DNA of 64,000 bases from positions 23,750,567 through 23,814,566 of the forward strand of contig CM064732.1 of assembly GCA_032717465.1 (NCBI GenBank), written 5' to 3'. A program made the translations under genes and the position numbers. The notes beneath the pieces are model-generated. The model made no database searches. It worked only from the letters and a program-made list of their open reading frames with translations, and was not told the origin of the DNA. Origin of the DNA: Coenobita brevimanus (taxonomy: Eukaryota > Arthropoda > Malacostraca > Decapoda > Coenobitidae). Below are positions 11,036-23,220 of this stretch, one piece after another. The first letter of the stretch is position 1; every line of letters starts with the position of its first letter.

Positions 11036-12988
11036 CCCTGGACATAATGTGTCCTGTGGGGCCCATGGGCGCGACGTCAGGTCTGAACCCACTTCACCAC
11101 TACCCTGTCTCTCAACTGACTCAGAGATTACAGGTGTGGTTATAAATGGCACAGGAAGGGCATGTCCCTGAGTAGTGGCGATACTTTGGCACACACTGCA
11201 AGAACGGACAAAACTATCTATGTCTCGTCCCATCCCTGGCCAGAAAAAGTCAGCTCGGATACGGCCCTGGGTCTTCCTTTTGCCCAAGTGACCTCCTGAG
11301 GCTGAACAATGACCCCATTGTAACACTGCTGGGCGGTACTTGGCGGGAACGACAAACTGCAGTCGAACCTCGCCCTCGGGTGTTTGTGACTCACGGTAGA
11401 GCCGTCCTTGTTTGCGAAGGAACTTGGCTCGACCTCCCCGTGAATACTTAATCACTCGACCCTTTTGTTTATTCCGCACGGCAGCAAGTGTCGGGTCAGA
11501 ATGTTGTTCTTGTACAACAAGTTGACTGCACATCAGATCTTGCGGCGATTCAATGATCACTGGGGTGACACAGTCTGGAGCCTCAGTCATGGCTCGTGTC
11601 ACCGCAGCAGCCGAAGTCTGAGTAGCGCCATCGGAGCAACTATCCTTGACTCCATTAATATTGCCTACTATTAAGTCAAATAGAGGCTCTGGCATGACAA
11701 CTGCAAGTGTCGTACCAGTATAAAATGGAGATGCCACCTGGATACATGCCTCAGGGAACAATCTCACTGATCCATCAATAAGGCTTGCATGGATCTGTCG
11801 ACCTGTATACTGCTCAGGCCGAACTAGACTCTGCTTGACAGAGCAACCTGAGGAACCATTGTCTCTCAGGACCTTCACAGGAATGCCTCCCACAAACCCT
11901 GGCTGAACAAGGAAGGTACTGTCACCTGTGGGAGGGCCTGTGGAGGAAGCAGCTAGCCACTCATGAGGCTGCTGAATTGATGTGGCAAACATTGTGCCAT
12001 GTGAATTATAAGATGGAACATTGGCCATCTGTGGAGGGGGGTTCACTGTCACTGTGGGACTAGTGAACTGTGGGGAAGTACCCACACTGGTAGGGACGTG
12101 ACCACCAAGCTGCTGCTGAGGAATGAAGGCTGCATTCGCTTCCTGCCTCTTTTGAGCTGGTGGTGAAAAAGTTTGTACCGTCAGTCGGTTGCGTGGCTGA
12201 TACTGCTGCTGGTTAGGGTACTTGTTGTACCTCTTCCACTCAGGTTTCTGAGTGTTTTGCCCCTGGTCCTTCCACTGCGGTTTTGGACCTTGACCATTAC
12301 TCTGAGAACGGCCTTGGTGCTGGGATTCAGTCTGAGACGGCTTCCCAGACTTGACAGTATCTTTTCTACTCCAGGTGTTTTGCTTACGAGCTTGATACCC
12401 GTATGCAGTAAAGAATGCGTCAGCCTTCTCTGCCATTTGGCTGGCATCTTTCACCTGGCAGATCTTAAGCTGTGCTATGAGCTCAGCAGGCCACGACCTC
12501 TCTAGCTGTGTACGCAGCATAAGGTCAATTATCCCCTCACGCGTGGAAGGAGTTTCATCTTTCTCCATCCACTCATTTAAGTAAGCTGTGAGACGATCAA
12601 GGAACTGAACAGCTGTCTCCTTGTCTTGGAGACAAGCTCGCATGAACTGAACTTTGGCGTCGTCTACTGTGAGACCATACGCCTTAATGAGTGCAGCTTT
12701 CATCATCTCATATGTGAGATTGTCTCCACGAATTCTGTGGAGAATATCGAGGGCAGGGCCCTCAAATAGGCTAAGAAACTGAAGCCGCTTAGCTGCCTCA
12801 TCCAGTTGATATAAGTCTGCCATGTCCTCAAAACGAGCTATGTACGGCTCGATTCGCTCGCTTTCCTTGTATGAAGGAAGCTTGATGCGTGGGGTCGCCA
12901 GGACATGTGCAGGGGGAACGCTCGTGGAGCTTTGACCAACTGCACCAGACGTGTCTGAAGCCAAGGAATCTCGCTTGAGCTTCATCAT
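11009..12988 (-). CDS. gag-protease-like-integrase zinc finger polyprotein (659 aa)
   Basis: Visible domains: a gag core of SCAN-like type at residues about 35-200 ('RIKLPSYKESERIEPYIARF'); a Q/K/P-rich basic linker at 200-345 with no CCHC knuckle; a retropepsin-like segment at 355-445, with DNG at 376-378 where families usually have DTG or DSG, and a 'LFDLIVGN' flap-end-like motif at 436-443; then an integrase HHCC zinc finger with H560, H567, C597 and C600. The protein ends about 60 residues later, without the DDE catalytic core, and nothing between protease and finger resembles RT or RNase H. The start overlaps the stop of the upstream ORF (ATGA). However, the same frame continues upstream as a charged helix, so the true start is probably further 5'. 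Role inferred: particle protein of a non-autonomous element. Confidence 0.85.
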   Translation of the reverse strand: MMKLKRDSLASDTSGAVGQSSTSVPPAHVLATPRIKLPSYKESERIEPYIARFEDMADLYQLDEAAKRLQFLSLFEGPALDILHRIRGDNLTYEMMKAALIKAYGLTVDDAKVQFMRACLQDKETAVQFLDRLTAYLNEWMEKDETPSTREGIIDLMLRTQLERSWPAELIAQLKICQVKDASQMAEKADAFFTAYGYQARKQNTWSRKDTVKSGKPSQTESQHQGRSQSNGQGPKPQWKDQGQNTQKPEWKRYNKYPNQQQYQPRNRLTVQTFSPPAQKRQEANAAFIPQQQLGGHVPTSVGTSPQFTSPTVTVNPPPQMANVPSYNSHGTMFATSIQQPHEWLAASSTGPPTGDSTFLVQPGFVGGIPVKVLRDNGSSGCSVKQSLVRPEQYTGRQIHASLIDGSVRLFPEACIQVASPFYTGTTLAVVMPEPLFDLIVGNINGVKDSCSDGATQTSAAAVTRAMTEAPDCVTPVIIESPQDLMCSQLVVQEQHSDPTLAAVRNKQKGRVIKYSRGGRAKFLRKQGRLYRESQTPEGEVRLQFVVPAKYRPAVLQWGHCSASGGHLGKRKTQGRIRADFFWPGMGRDIDSFVRSCSVCQSIATTQGHALPVPFITTPVISESVERQGSGEVGSDLTSRPWAPQDTLCPGPVHAYYVP

Positions 12989-13305
12989 TTCAAGTTCATG
13001 TTTTTCTCGTGCCTCACGTTCGGCACGTTCATGTTCTCGTTCTCGCTGCGTTGTTCACGCTCGTATTCGCGCTGTTCTCGCTCTTTTTCTAACTCGAGCT
13101 CGCGTTGTTTCTGCTCGTGTTCGCGCTGTTCTCGCTCGTATTCGCGCTGTTCTCGCTCGTATTCGCGCTGAATCTTACGCTCTTCACGGGCATCATTCTC
13201 GCGCTGCTGCTCCTGATTATGCCGTGAGAGTATATACTCTTTAATTTCGGTTGGGTCCGAAAGACCCATTTCTTTGGCTTCCTGTAAAAATACAGTAGTA
13301 GCCAT
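12985..13305 (-). CDS. N-terminal gag part with charged coiled coil (106 aa)
   Basis: Starts MATTVFLQEAKEMGLSDPTE, then a long Glu/Arg heptad-like stretch ('REYEREQREYEREQ'), strongly predicted by eye as coiled coil. The charged pattern leaves this frame near 13,040-13,050 and continues in the frame of the 659-aa ORF, so a one-base change there appears to have split one ancestral gag into two overlapping ORFs. Alternatively the overlap TGATG allows coupled reinitiation. The start is the first Met after the primer-binding region, about 400 bp inside the 5' LTR. Confidence 0.75.
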   Translation of the reverse strand: MATTVFLQEAKEMGLSDPTEIKEYILSRHNQEQQRENDAREERKIQREYEREQREYEREQREHEQKQRELELEKEREQREYEREQRSENENMNVPNVRHEKNMNLK

Positions 13306-13695
13306 TTCGCTAATTTATTAAGCAAACCGAAATTGAGTACTGACTGCTTAGCGACGAATACTAATAAACAAAAGTAAAGAGTACAGACACAAGCTAGTGG
13401 TGACCAGTCTTATCCAGTTAACTGGCAAAGAATAAATAAAAAATGTAAATGACTGGGAAGACTCAATAATAAACACAATGGGTACGCCGACTTCCCAGGA
13501 GCGAATAAAATCGTCTGGCGTTACCAAGAATAAACTAGAGTTAAGTATTCTATTGATTAATAAAGCAAAATTCACTTGCTAAATTAAGGGTAAACACCAA
13601 TAAGCTTGTGCCTATAAACTTTAATGATAAATACCTAAATATGAATGAGTGAGCACTATCTCGTGAATAGCTTTAGAGCTAGGAGTTAATATCCT

Positions 13696-13710
13696 GGAAT
13701 GAGGTCGCCA
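13696..13710 (-). other. Candidate primer-binding site
   Basis: On the coding strand, two bases after the 5' LTR, the sequence is TGGCGACCTCATTCC. TGG at the start would pair with the CCA end of a tRNA. The matching tRNA was not identified. Confidence 0.6.
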
Positions 13711-13712
13711 AT

Positions 13713-14767
13713 TGTCACGGGGTTTTTATAATATCTCAGTAATTTTGAAATAAATGGTTAAATGTTATTTAAATTGATAATAATATTCAATAATATTGAA
13801 GAGCAGAGACAATGATTGTCTTGCTACATCAAGCAACGATTACTTTACGCTGACTTGCTAAGATTCTCAAGAACGAGAATTTATAAACTTTCTCAACAGT
13901 ACACAGCAGAGACTAATTACTCACAATTGCTGAATTACTGTACTGTTAGCCTCTGGAGAAAGTTACATCACCCCTGACAATAAATAACTAATACTAATAA
14001 TAATAACATCAGGTTCTTGCTGATGCATTAACTCCTGGCACAACGGATTTTAAGTTAATACAACAAGACTGGTCTAAGTACCAGTTATGAATAGTAAATG
14101 TTTATGCAAGCTAGGAGCTGTATGGAAAATAAGCTTAATTATGGAGAAATGAAACAAGATTTTTTACTCTACATTAAGCTCAAGAAATAGAACTGTTAAA
14201 TTTATTAATCACAAAAATAAATTTAACATTACATTTCAAATCAAATTAAATGAGACGCACTCGCTCACTCGCACAAAAGCTAAATACTTACGCCTAGGAA
14301 AAACACCTTAACTAAGCTCTTAAAACTAGGAAATACACAAAGGAAATACCAGTCGATGAATACTTTGTATCACCCAGGGGGTGGGAGTTTGAAGAAACTG
14401 ATACTCTGTGGAGCTTGGGATGCTAGCTGACCTCTCTTCACTTCTGAGCACAGTACCTCTCTCCGTCAAAGCCGCCACTAGACTGAATTCAAATAATGCC
14501 TAAGCAGGACGCACAGGCCACCGGAAGAAGGCGTGGCTAACGGTTGAATGAAGCAGAGGCAAACGATAAAGAAATAATTGTATCGCTCAGTAGCGCACTT
14601 AGTGACGTGCATTAAATCGGTCACTTTTTGAAAACGGTGACGAATTATTTGAAAAGTATACCCCGGAATGGAGAGAGAAACGGTTAACTGAGCGATACAC
14701 AGTGAGTTTTCCACTAATAGTTCGTGGCTTCTCACAAAAAGGAAATGTCGCGAATTGATTCGTGACA
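13713..14767 (-). repeat. 5' LTR of the element
   Basis: 1,055 bp with TGTCACG/CGTGACA ends, upstream of gag on the coding strand. It should contain promoter and polyadenylation signals; I could not place a TATA box with confidence. Flanked outside by CCTGT (14,768-14,772). Confidence 0.92.
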
Positions 14768-15241
14768 CCTGTATCAAGTCAAACCAAAATAAATTGTCTT
14801 TTAAATCCAGCTTGAGCTTAAAATGCCATCGCTTCATCTTGAATACCTAAGCATCAAGGTTTTTGGCCACTGAGCTCCGTGAAATATGCTGCAAGTAATA
14901 AACAATCTGGACCAAAGAAAGGTTAACAATTTCACAAAAGACTACTTACAGTGCCTTCTCACAACCACGGTTAATTCCTAAGCTGAATATTATAATTTTT
15001 CTGTTAGCAACACAGTAAAACCAAGATGATTGGGTAGTACAAGGCTTGGTGAAATACAGTTATAAAACTTCCCGAAGTGTAATAAACCTCCCGCACACAC
15101 ACACACACACACAAAAAATAATATTATTATACATACAAATTGTGACTCTAAGTAGCTTAAGAGCAGATATGCAAATAGATAGATGGATGACAGGAGTAAA
15201 AAAAATTGATTGAAAAAGAAAAAAGAAAATGGACAAATAAT

Positions 15242-15243
<2 letters not shown>
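14768..15243. other. No gene seen
   Basis: Unassigned sequence with a short CA run at about 15,093-15,112. Confidence 0.55.
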
Positions 15244-15293
<50 letters not shown>

Positions 15294-15665
15294 GTGACAG
15301 AAACACAGAGTGGCAGGGGGACCGAGACAGGCAGTCAGGAGTTGTCGAGTGTAAGAAAGAATTTCAATGGAAAGGCGAGGGGAACACAAGGAGTAAGAGG
15401 GAGAAGGACAAGGATAGGGCGACAAAAGGGAAGAAATGAACTGGAAAGGAATGTAAGGTTGATATGTATATCTATCTATCTATCTATCTATATATGTATA
15501 TAGATAGATAGATAGATAGACAGATACAGAGAGAGAAAGAATAGATAGATAGATAGATGGATAGATAGATAGACAGACAGATAGATACAGAGAGAGAGGG
15601 AGAACATAGATAGATAGATAGAGAGAGTGAGAATAGATAGATAGATACAGAGAGAGAGAGAATAA

Positions 15666-15739
<74 letters not shown>
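15244..15739. repeat. Cluster of GA, GATA/CTAT and TA microsatellites
   Basis: (GA)n at 15,244-15,291, irregular GATA/CTAT tetranucleotides with GAGA interruptions at about 15,465-15,660, then (TA)n at 15,669-15,739. The (TA)n ends some 30 bp before the Penelope arm. Confidence 0.9.
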
Positions 15740-15742
<3 letters not shown>

Positions 15743-15770
15743 GAGACTTCACTTCACCGTGAAGATATGT

Positions 15771-17128
15771 ATGCAAACTAACCACGGGAGAAATGAAAGG
15801 AGCGACAGTGAGTACTTTCGTATATTACATCTTCAGACAGAGTGAGACAGAAACGTAAAGGGTAGAGGTCTTTTATGCACACCCGCAGCAGGTAGTGGCA
15901 CACAGAACAATGGATGACCTGAATTTTTACCTGCGGCTTAACTTAGGGTCACCTGCAGCAGGGAGTGGAACACAACAAAGGATGACCTGAATCTGAAAAT
16001 GCATGTGACGAAGGAGAAGGGATTAGGAGGGGAGGAAAGGGGAGTGGGAGGGATTAGGGAAGGGGGAGGGGAGGAGGGGAAGGGGGAAGGGGAGAGGGGG
16101 GAGGGAGGAGGGGATAAATACTGCCCCTAACCTAAGACCTAGAGGATTAATGCTTAGTGTGTCCCACACAGGTGTGACTACACCACCAGGAGATGACAGG
16201 GAACAATCACGTGTTAGTCTGGGGGATACTGTTTTAAAATTAATTCAGTTAACAATTTATCACACTTAAAATGACCATAGCTCATGTTTACATTCTTTTC
16301 ATATGTGCCAGAAATTAGACAAGATTCTATGACATTTCTTCCATCTAAGCTTTTTGATCTTGCTAGAATCTTGGAGCCTGTCCAGTCAATATGGTGATCA
16401 CTGGATGCTTTGTGCTGAAATAAACCACAACTCTGTTGGGCTGTCCTTACACTGTATTTATGTTGTGAGATTCTAGTTTCCAAATCTTTTCCAGATTGTC
16501 CTATGTAAAATTTGTTACAGCTTTTACACCGGATTTTGTAAACAACGCCTGAATTACTGAAAGGGCTGTTCTTGATGAGGGTTTTTTTGATGGTGTTCTC
16601 ATATTTGAATACTACTTGTACATTGAGTTTCCTCAGTATGTGAATAACATCAAGAAAATTTTCATGGAAGGGGAGGACAAGGGTTCTTTGAATGTTCAGG
16701 CAATCTGGCTTATTAGTTTTCCCTTAAAGGAATCGTTTCTTGGCTGTATTGTGGCACTGAGTTAGTATGCTTTGTGGATATTTTAGCTTCTTGCCAATAC
16801 TCTGAATCATTTTTAGTTCATCATCTAAAAATTCTGGGTCTGAAATTCTATATGCTCTTAGGTACATGGACATGAACACAGATCTTTTTACATTAATATG
16901 ATGGTTTGAATAGTAATGAACATATGACATAATATTTGTAGGTTTTCTGTATACCTTAGTCTTCAAAACATTTTGGTCCCTGATAACTTTTACATCCAAA
17001 TATGGCAGTTCATTATCCATTTCCATCTCATGAGTAAACTTAATCGACGGAACTAACGAATTTAATTGCAGGAGAAATTCATCAATGGGAAGACTGTTAG
17101 GCCAGAAGCACAGGATATCATAGGACAA
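15771..17128 (-). mobile_element. Penelope-like element, minus-strand copy (RT remnant + GIY-YIG + 3' UTR)
   Basis: Read from 17,128 downward: a C-terminal reverse transcriptase remnant (16,724-17,128), a GIY-YIG endonuclease, then a 3' UTR with a long C-rich tract (sense strand) and a conserved terminal block ending near 15,771. The RT-then-GIY-YIG order is diagnostic of Penelope-like elements (established knowledge). The copy is 5' truncated inside RT, exactly where the inverted second copy begins. Confidence 0.85.
16214..17128 (-). pseudogene. Penelope-like RT C-terminus fused to GIY-YIG endonuclease (frame-broken)
   Basis: The RT part contains 'LPIDEFLLQLNSLVPSIKFT', 'ELPYLDVKVIRDQ' and 'KTKVYRKPT', the conserved block after the catalytic palm. 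It ends in a stop at 16,724. The intervening 16,560-16,720 still encodes linker sequence. The endonuclease then shows GVVY...'FYIGQSGKDLETRISQHK' (GIY-YIG strands and the conserved Arg), a CxxC before YIG, and an Asn-Val-Ile-Glu segment ('RNVIESCLIS') that supplies the usual Glu. The YVDD box is absent because of truncation. Inactive as it stands. Confidence 0.8.
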
Positions 17129-17841
17129 TCTGGAAAAGATTTGGAAACCAGAATCTCACAACATAAATACAGCGTAAGAACAGCCCAACAGAGTAATGGT
17201 TTATTTCAGCACAAAGCATCCAGTGATCACCATATTGACTGGACAGGCTCCATGATTCTAGCAAGATCAAAAAGCTTAGATGAAAGAAATGTCATAGAAT
17301 CTTGTCTAATTTCTGGCACATATGAAAAGAATGTAAACATGAGCTATGGTCATTTTAAGTGTGATAAATTGTTAACTGAATTAATTTTAAAGCAGTATCC
17401 CCCAGACTAACATGTGATTGTTCCCTGTCATCTCCTGGTGGTGTAGTCACACCTGTGTGGGACACACTAAGCATTAATCCTCTAGGTCTTAAGTTAAGCA
17501 GCAGTATTTATCCCCTCCTCCCTCCCTCCTCTCCCCTTCCCCTCCTCCCCTCCCCCTTCCCCCTCCCTCCCACTCCCCTTTCCTCCCCTCCTAATCCCTT
17601 CTCCTTCGTCACATGCATTTTCAGATTCAGGTCATCCTTTGTTGTGTTCCACTCCCTGCTGCAAGTGACCATATGTTAAGCTGCAGGTAAAAATTCAGGT
17701 CATCCATTGTTCTGTGTGCCACTACCTGCTGCGGGTGTGCATAAAAGACCTCTACCCTTTACGTTTCTGCCTCACTCCGTCTGAAGATGTAATATACGAA
17801 AGTACTCACTGTCGCTCCTTTCATTTTTCCTGTGGTTAGTT

Positions 17842-17846
<5 letters not shown>
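17119..17846 (+). mobile_element. Penelope-like element, inverted second copy (GIY-YIG + 3' UTR)
   Basis: About 728 bp forming a near-perfect inverted repeat with 15,771-16,505. It begins inside the endonuclease at the IGQSGKDLETR segment, so it lacks the GVVY strand and the CxxC. An open frame runs from the antisense of the partner's RT across the junction into the endonuclease tail (17,066-17,410). The 3' UTR carries the C-rich tract (17,510-17,600) and ends at 'gtttgcat', where (TA)n begins. Only scattered mismatches separate the arms, so both arose from very similar or the same source. Confidence 0.85.
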
Positions 17847-17915
<69 letters not shown>

Positions 17916-18100
17916 TATATACAGAGAGAGAGAGAGGGAGGGAGGGGGAGCGGTGGATCTCAGAGAAACTCAGACCCGCAATAAATATCTGATCCGATTA
18001 CACATATATGAAAAGGAATTCAACAAACTGAATATACCGGCACACACACCCACCCACCCACACCCACCCACCCACACCCACACACCCCCACACCCACACC

Positions 18101-18167
<67 letters not shown>

Positions 18168-18230
18168 GCAGGCACGCACGCACGCACGCACGCACGCGCG
18201 CGCACGCGCGCGCGCGCGCCTGAGATCGTG
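17847..18230. repeat. (TA)n, short GA, then CACCCA/CA/CACGCA/GC array
   Basis: (TA)n at 17,847-17,908, GA at about 17,922-17,935, then a composite array (18,034-18,220) that moves from cacccac through pure CA to cacgcacgca and finally alternating GC, a Z-DNA-prone purine-pyrimidine run. Confidence 0.9.
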
Positions 18231-18764
18231 AGAACCTGACGTGTGAATTGCGCTTTCCGTGGGAGCCTAGATGACGTCTCACCCCCATATTCATCACCAT
18301 AGAACATCATCTGTATCTAAGGACTATGGAAATGTAGTGCAGTGGACAGACAGAGTGGGCAAATTGGCAAGTGGCGAAATTTAATGGGTTAATAACAAAG
18401 TGACAGCGAGTGATTCAGTGAGTGCAGTGAAAGAAACAGTGACATGTGCGATGTGGCTGTTTGTCATGAAGGGTGGGCAGTGCGGTAAAGACCACTGATG
18501 ATGAGCAATAGGGTTCCTGTGACTGGCCATAGTGAAGCTGTATCACACCGCTATTTTCCTGCCGCTGTATACCAGCTCAAGTCTGAAGCTGGCTACCCAC
18601 CTGGTGATGTATTTCCCATGCCTACAAAGCATGGCATATACATCACCAGGTGTAGGTAAAAATAAACAAAGACCCATTTGAGTGCTCACCACAAGTAGAA
18701 AACAGAAACAGACTGTTACTGTGAAACCATGGAACTTCATTAATGTATTGTACCTCACCTGTCG
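18231..18764. other. No gene; strong 15-bp inverted repeat at 18,598-18,652
   Basis: A perfect stem CACCTGGTGATGTAT (18,598-18,612) pairs with 18,638-18,652 around a 25-nt loop that itself contains catgc/gcatg. The rest is unassigned. Confidence 0.6.
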
Positions 18765-21379
<2,615 letters not shown>

Positions 21380-21389
21380 TACTGTATAT

Positions 21390-21680
21390 ATATAGCCATC
21401 CATCCATCATCCACTCCTACATTGCCCCATGAGGAGCGTAGGAGCCCGGGGCTAGGCAGTTGGTCCCGACATTTGAAATGAGAGTGACCAGCCTCACTCA
21501 TCCCTGAGTGGCATTTACCACGCAAGGTCAACCCCATATACCCAAATTTTTGCTCCTGGTGGTTTAATGGGTAATAAGGTGCGCCAATCCGATTGGAGTG
21601 CAATAATTGCCCACTAAACCACCAGGGGCCAAAATTTGGTTATATGGTTACCACCCAGTGTAGCAAATGGTATACTATCT
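21390..21680. repeat. Repeat with a 114-nt long hairpin
   Basis: Positions 21,534-21,647 fold back on themselves. Arms 'cctggtggtttaatgggtaa' and 'ttgcccactaaaccaccagg' pair with only one or two non-Watson-Crick positions. The stem extends outward through 'ccatata.ccaaattt' and inward through 'ccaat..attgg'. The right edge ('ggttatatggttacca') is the start of repeat family A (5,846; 41,846), so the hairpin may be that family's terminal structure. Confidence 0.65.
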
Positions 21681-21884
21681 AATATACTGTAGCAGTAGCC
21701 GTGTGTACGTGTGTGTATTTTGGGCAGCCGAAACTACACAATCAAATCGGACCAAAATTAGCACAAAATTCGCAGAAAATTCGCTGATGTGAAAAAACTT
21801 GGTTCCATCACGATTGAAAAACTTTTACTATAATTAATGAGCGACCAAAGTTTGACCAAAAAACGTCGCTCCTGGCGCCCAGTC

Positions 21885-22080
21885 GGTTGCCGTGGCTGAG
21901 TGGTTAATATCTCGGACTTGCGTGTGGACAACTTGGGTTCCATTCCCGAAGCTGCAAATAACACGGTCTATTGATCAGCTGCAAAGTATCCAAGTGACAA
22001 CGTTGGAACAGAACACCACATAAACGGACCATCATGGACCCTTCGATGTCGCCCTGACGGCCGATTGTGACAAAATTAAA
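21885..22080 (+). mobile_element. tRNA-like SINE head (or tRNA relic)
   Basis: 'ccgtggctgagtggttaat' fits a pol III A box (TGGCTGAGTGG), and 'gggttccattccc' at about 21,935-21,947 fits a B box, with tRNA-like spacing (Ser/Leu-like layout). There is no clean acceptor stem, so a SINE head is more likely than a tRNA gene. The body to about 22,080 is unassigned. Confidence 0.55.
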
Positions 22081-22370
22081 CTAGAGCAGCACAGAAATGT
22101 GACTTAGATTACTTGAAATGATAGCAACGCGCGTGCAAAGCGTGAGGAAACCAATGAGAAGCACGTGAAAGCGAGAACGTGATTGTATGAAAAAATGTTG
22201 ATATGTATAGGGATGTATACATGTTTTTGAGTATTCAGGTTAAACAGATATATGCGTGTGTGTCTCTGAACTTAATTACGTGTGCATGTGCGTATGTGTT
22301 TGTGTGCGTGTGTACTTGCGTGTGCGCGTATGCTTGCGTGCATTTGTGTGTGTGCCCTTGCGTGCGTGCT

Positions 22371-22375
<5 letters not shown>
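22081..22375. other. No gene; GTGT/GCGT-rich
   Basis: Short degenerate GT and TGCG stretches after 22,250. Nothing else recognised. Confidence 0.5.
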
Positions 22376-22413
<38 letters not shown>

Positions 22414-22742
22414 ATGGGGGAGTGAGAAGGGGAAAAGATAGGGAAACAAACGCCTGGAGGTGCTCGTAGTCATGCCCAACCTCTCCCCCTCCCCCCTCCC
22501 CCAGCCCCTCACAGAATGCTGCTTGATGAAAGTATCCTAAGTATTACCTTCTTTTTGGGTGGTTATTATTATTATTATTATTATTATTATCATCATTATT
22601 ATTCGCTTAAAAGTCTCCTTCGGCGGACTTTGCCCGATATCAAGTCAGTTCTTATTTTCATTTGAAAAGTAACAGAAATTTGAATTACTCATAGTGTGTG
22701 ACGGAGCGAGGGCTTTTCTTTTTTTTTTCTTCTGGGACACCT

Positions 22743-22775
<33 letters not shown>

Positions 22776-23220
22776 CAAGATAGTAGTGTTTGCCATTTTA
22801 TTAAATTATATTATAGCATTTTAGTATACAATTTTAGGAGTGTGATAATAAAACCAAACGTCACTCTCTTCTCTTCTGTAGTGCTGGTAATTTCAATGCT
22901 CGACCAAAGACGATTCCATCCCCTCCACTGAAGACAGATACCAAATTTGAAGCAAAAGGCCAGAAATGAGTCATAACTCGGGAACCAGTGGCCCAACTGG
23001 ACTGAAATTTGCTTTGTACTTCAAGTATAGCATTCTACCGGTACCTTGCTTTTACAAAAATTGCGCTGCGTTGCACCGTTTTTTGTGTGTTACAGTAACA
23101 AACAAACATACAGAAATCGGACCATTATAGTATAAATTATTGTTATTATTATTATTATCATTATTATTATTATTATTATTATCATTATTGTTGTTATTAT
23201 TATTATTTATTATTATAACT
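22376..23220. repeat. Microsatellite-rich segment (GA, ATT)
   Basis: (GA)n at about 22,376-22,411 and 22,746-22,773; (ATT)n at 22,563-22,605 and, interrupted, at 23,140-23,217. Between them, 22,975-23,130 has a 'tcgggaaccagtggcccaac' block that resembles the 'effect on flanks' style of the monomers at 33-36 kb but is not clearly homologous. Confidence 0.7.

Larger units (their letters stand above)
8765..14767 (-). mobile_element. Complete LTR retrotransposon lacking reverse transcriptase
   Basis: A 6,003-bp element bounded by direct LTRs at 8,765-9,818 and 13,713-14,767, with a perfect 5-bp target duplication CCTGT at 8,760-8,764 and 14,768-14,772. LTRs begin TGTCACG and end CGTGACA, a 7-bp terminal inverted repeat. 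The two LTRs differ at only about four positions by eye (three substitutions near the start and one T-run length change), so the insertion is recent. Coding strand is minus: gag with a coiled-coil N-terminus, a SCAN-like gag core, a retropepsin-like domain, then directly an integrase H2C2 zinc finger. No RT or RNase H motif is found anywhere in the 3.9-kb interior. I infer a non-autonomous Ty3-type (mag-like) element mobilised in trans by a relative. Confidence 0.92.

Noticed and set aside
12951..13244. Plus-strand 97-aa frame rich in Arg/Ala/Val opposite gag
   Set aside because: Antisense of the Glu/Arg coiled-coil repeat.
15465..15660. CRISPR-like direct repeats
   Set aside because: GATA tetranucleotide repeat without unique spacers; eukaryotic context.
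21885..21960. Functional tRNA gene
   Set aside because: A and B boxes are plausible but no clean acceptor or anticodon stem could be drawn by eye; a SINE head fits better.
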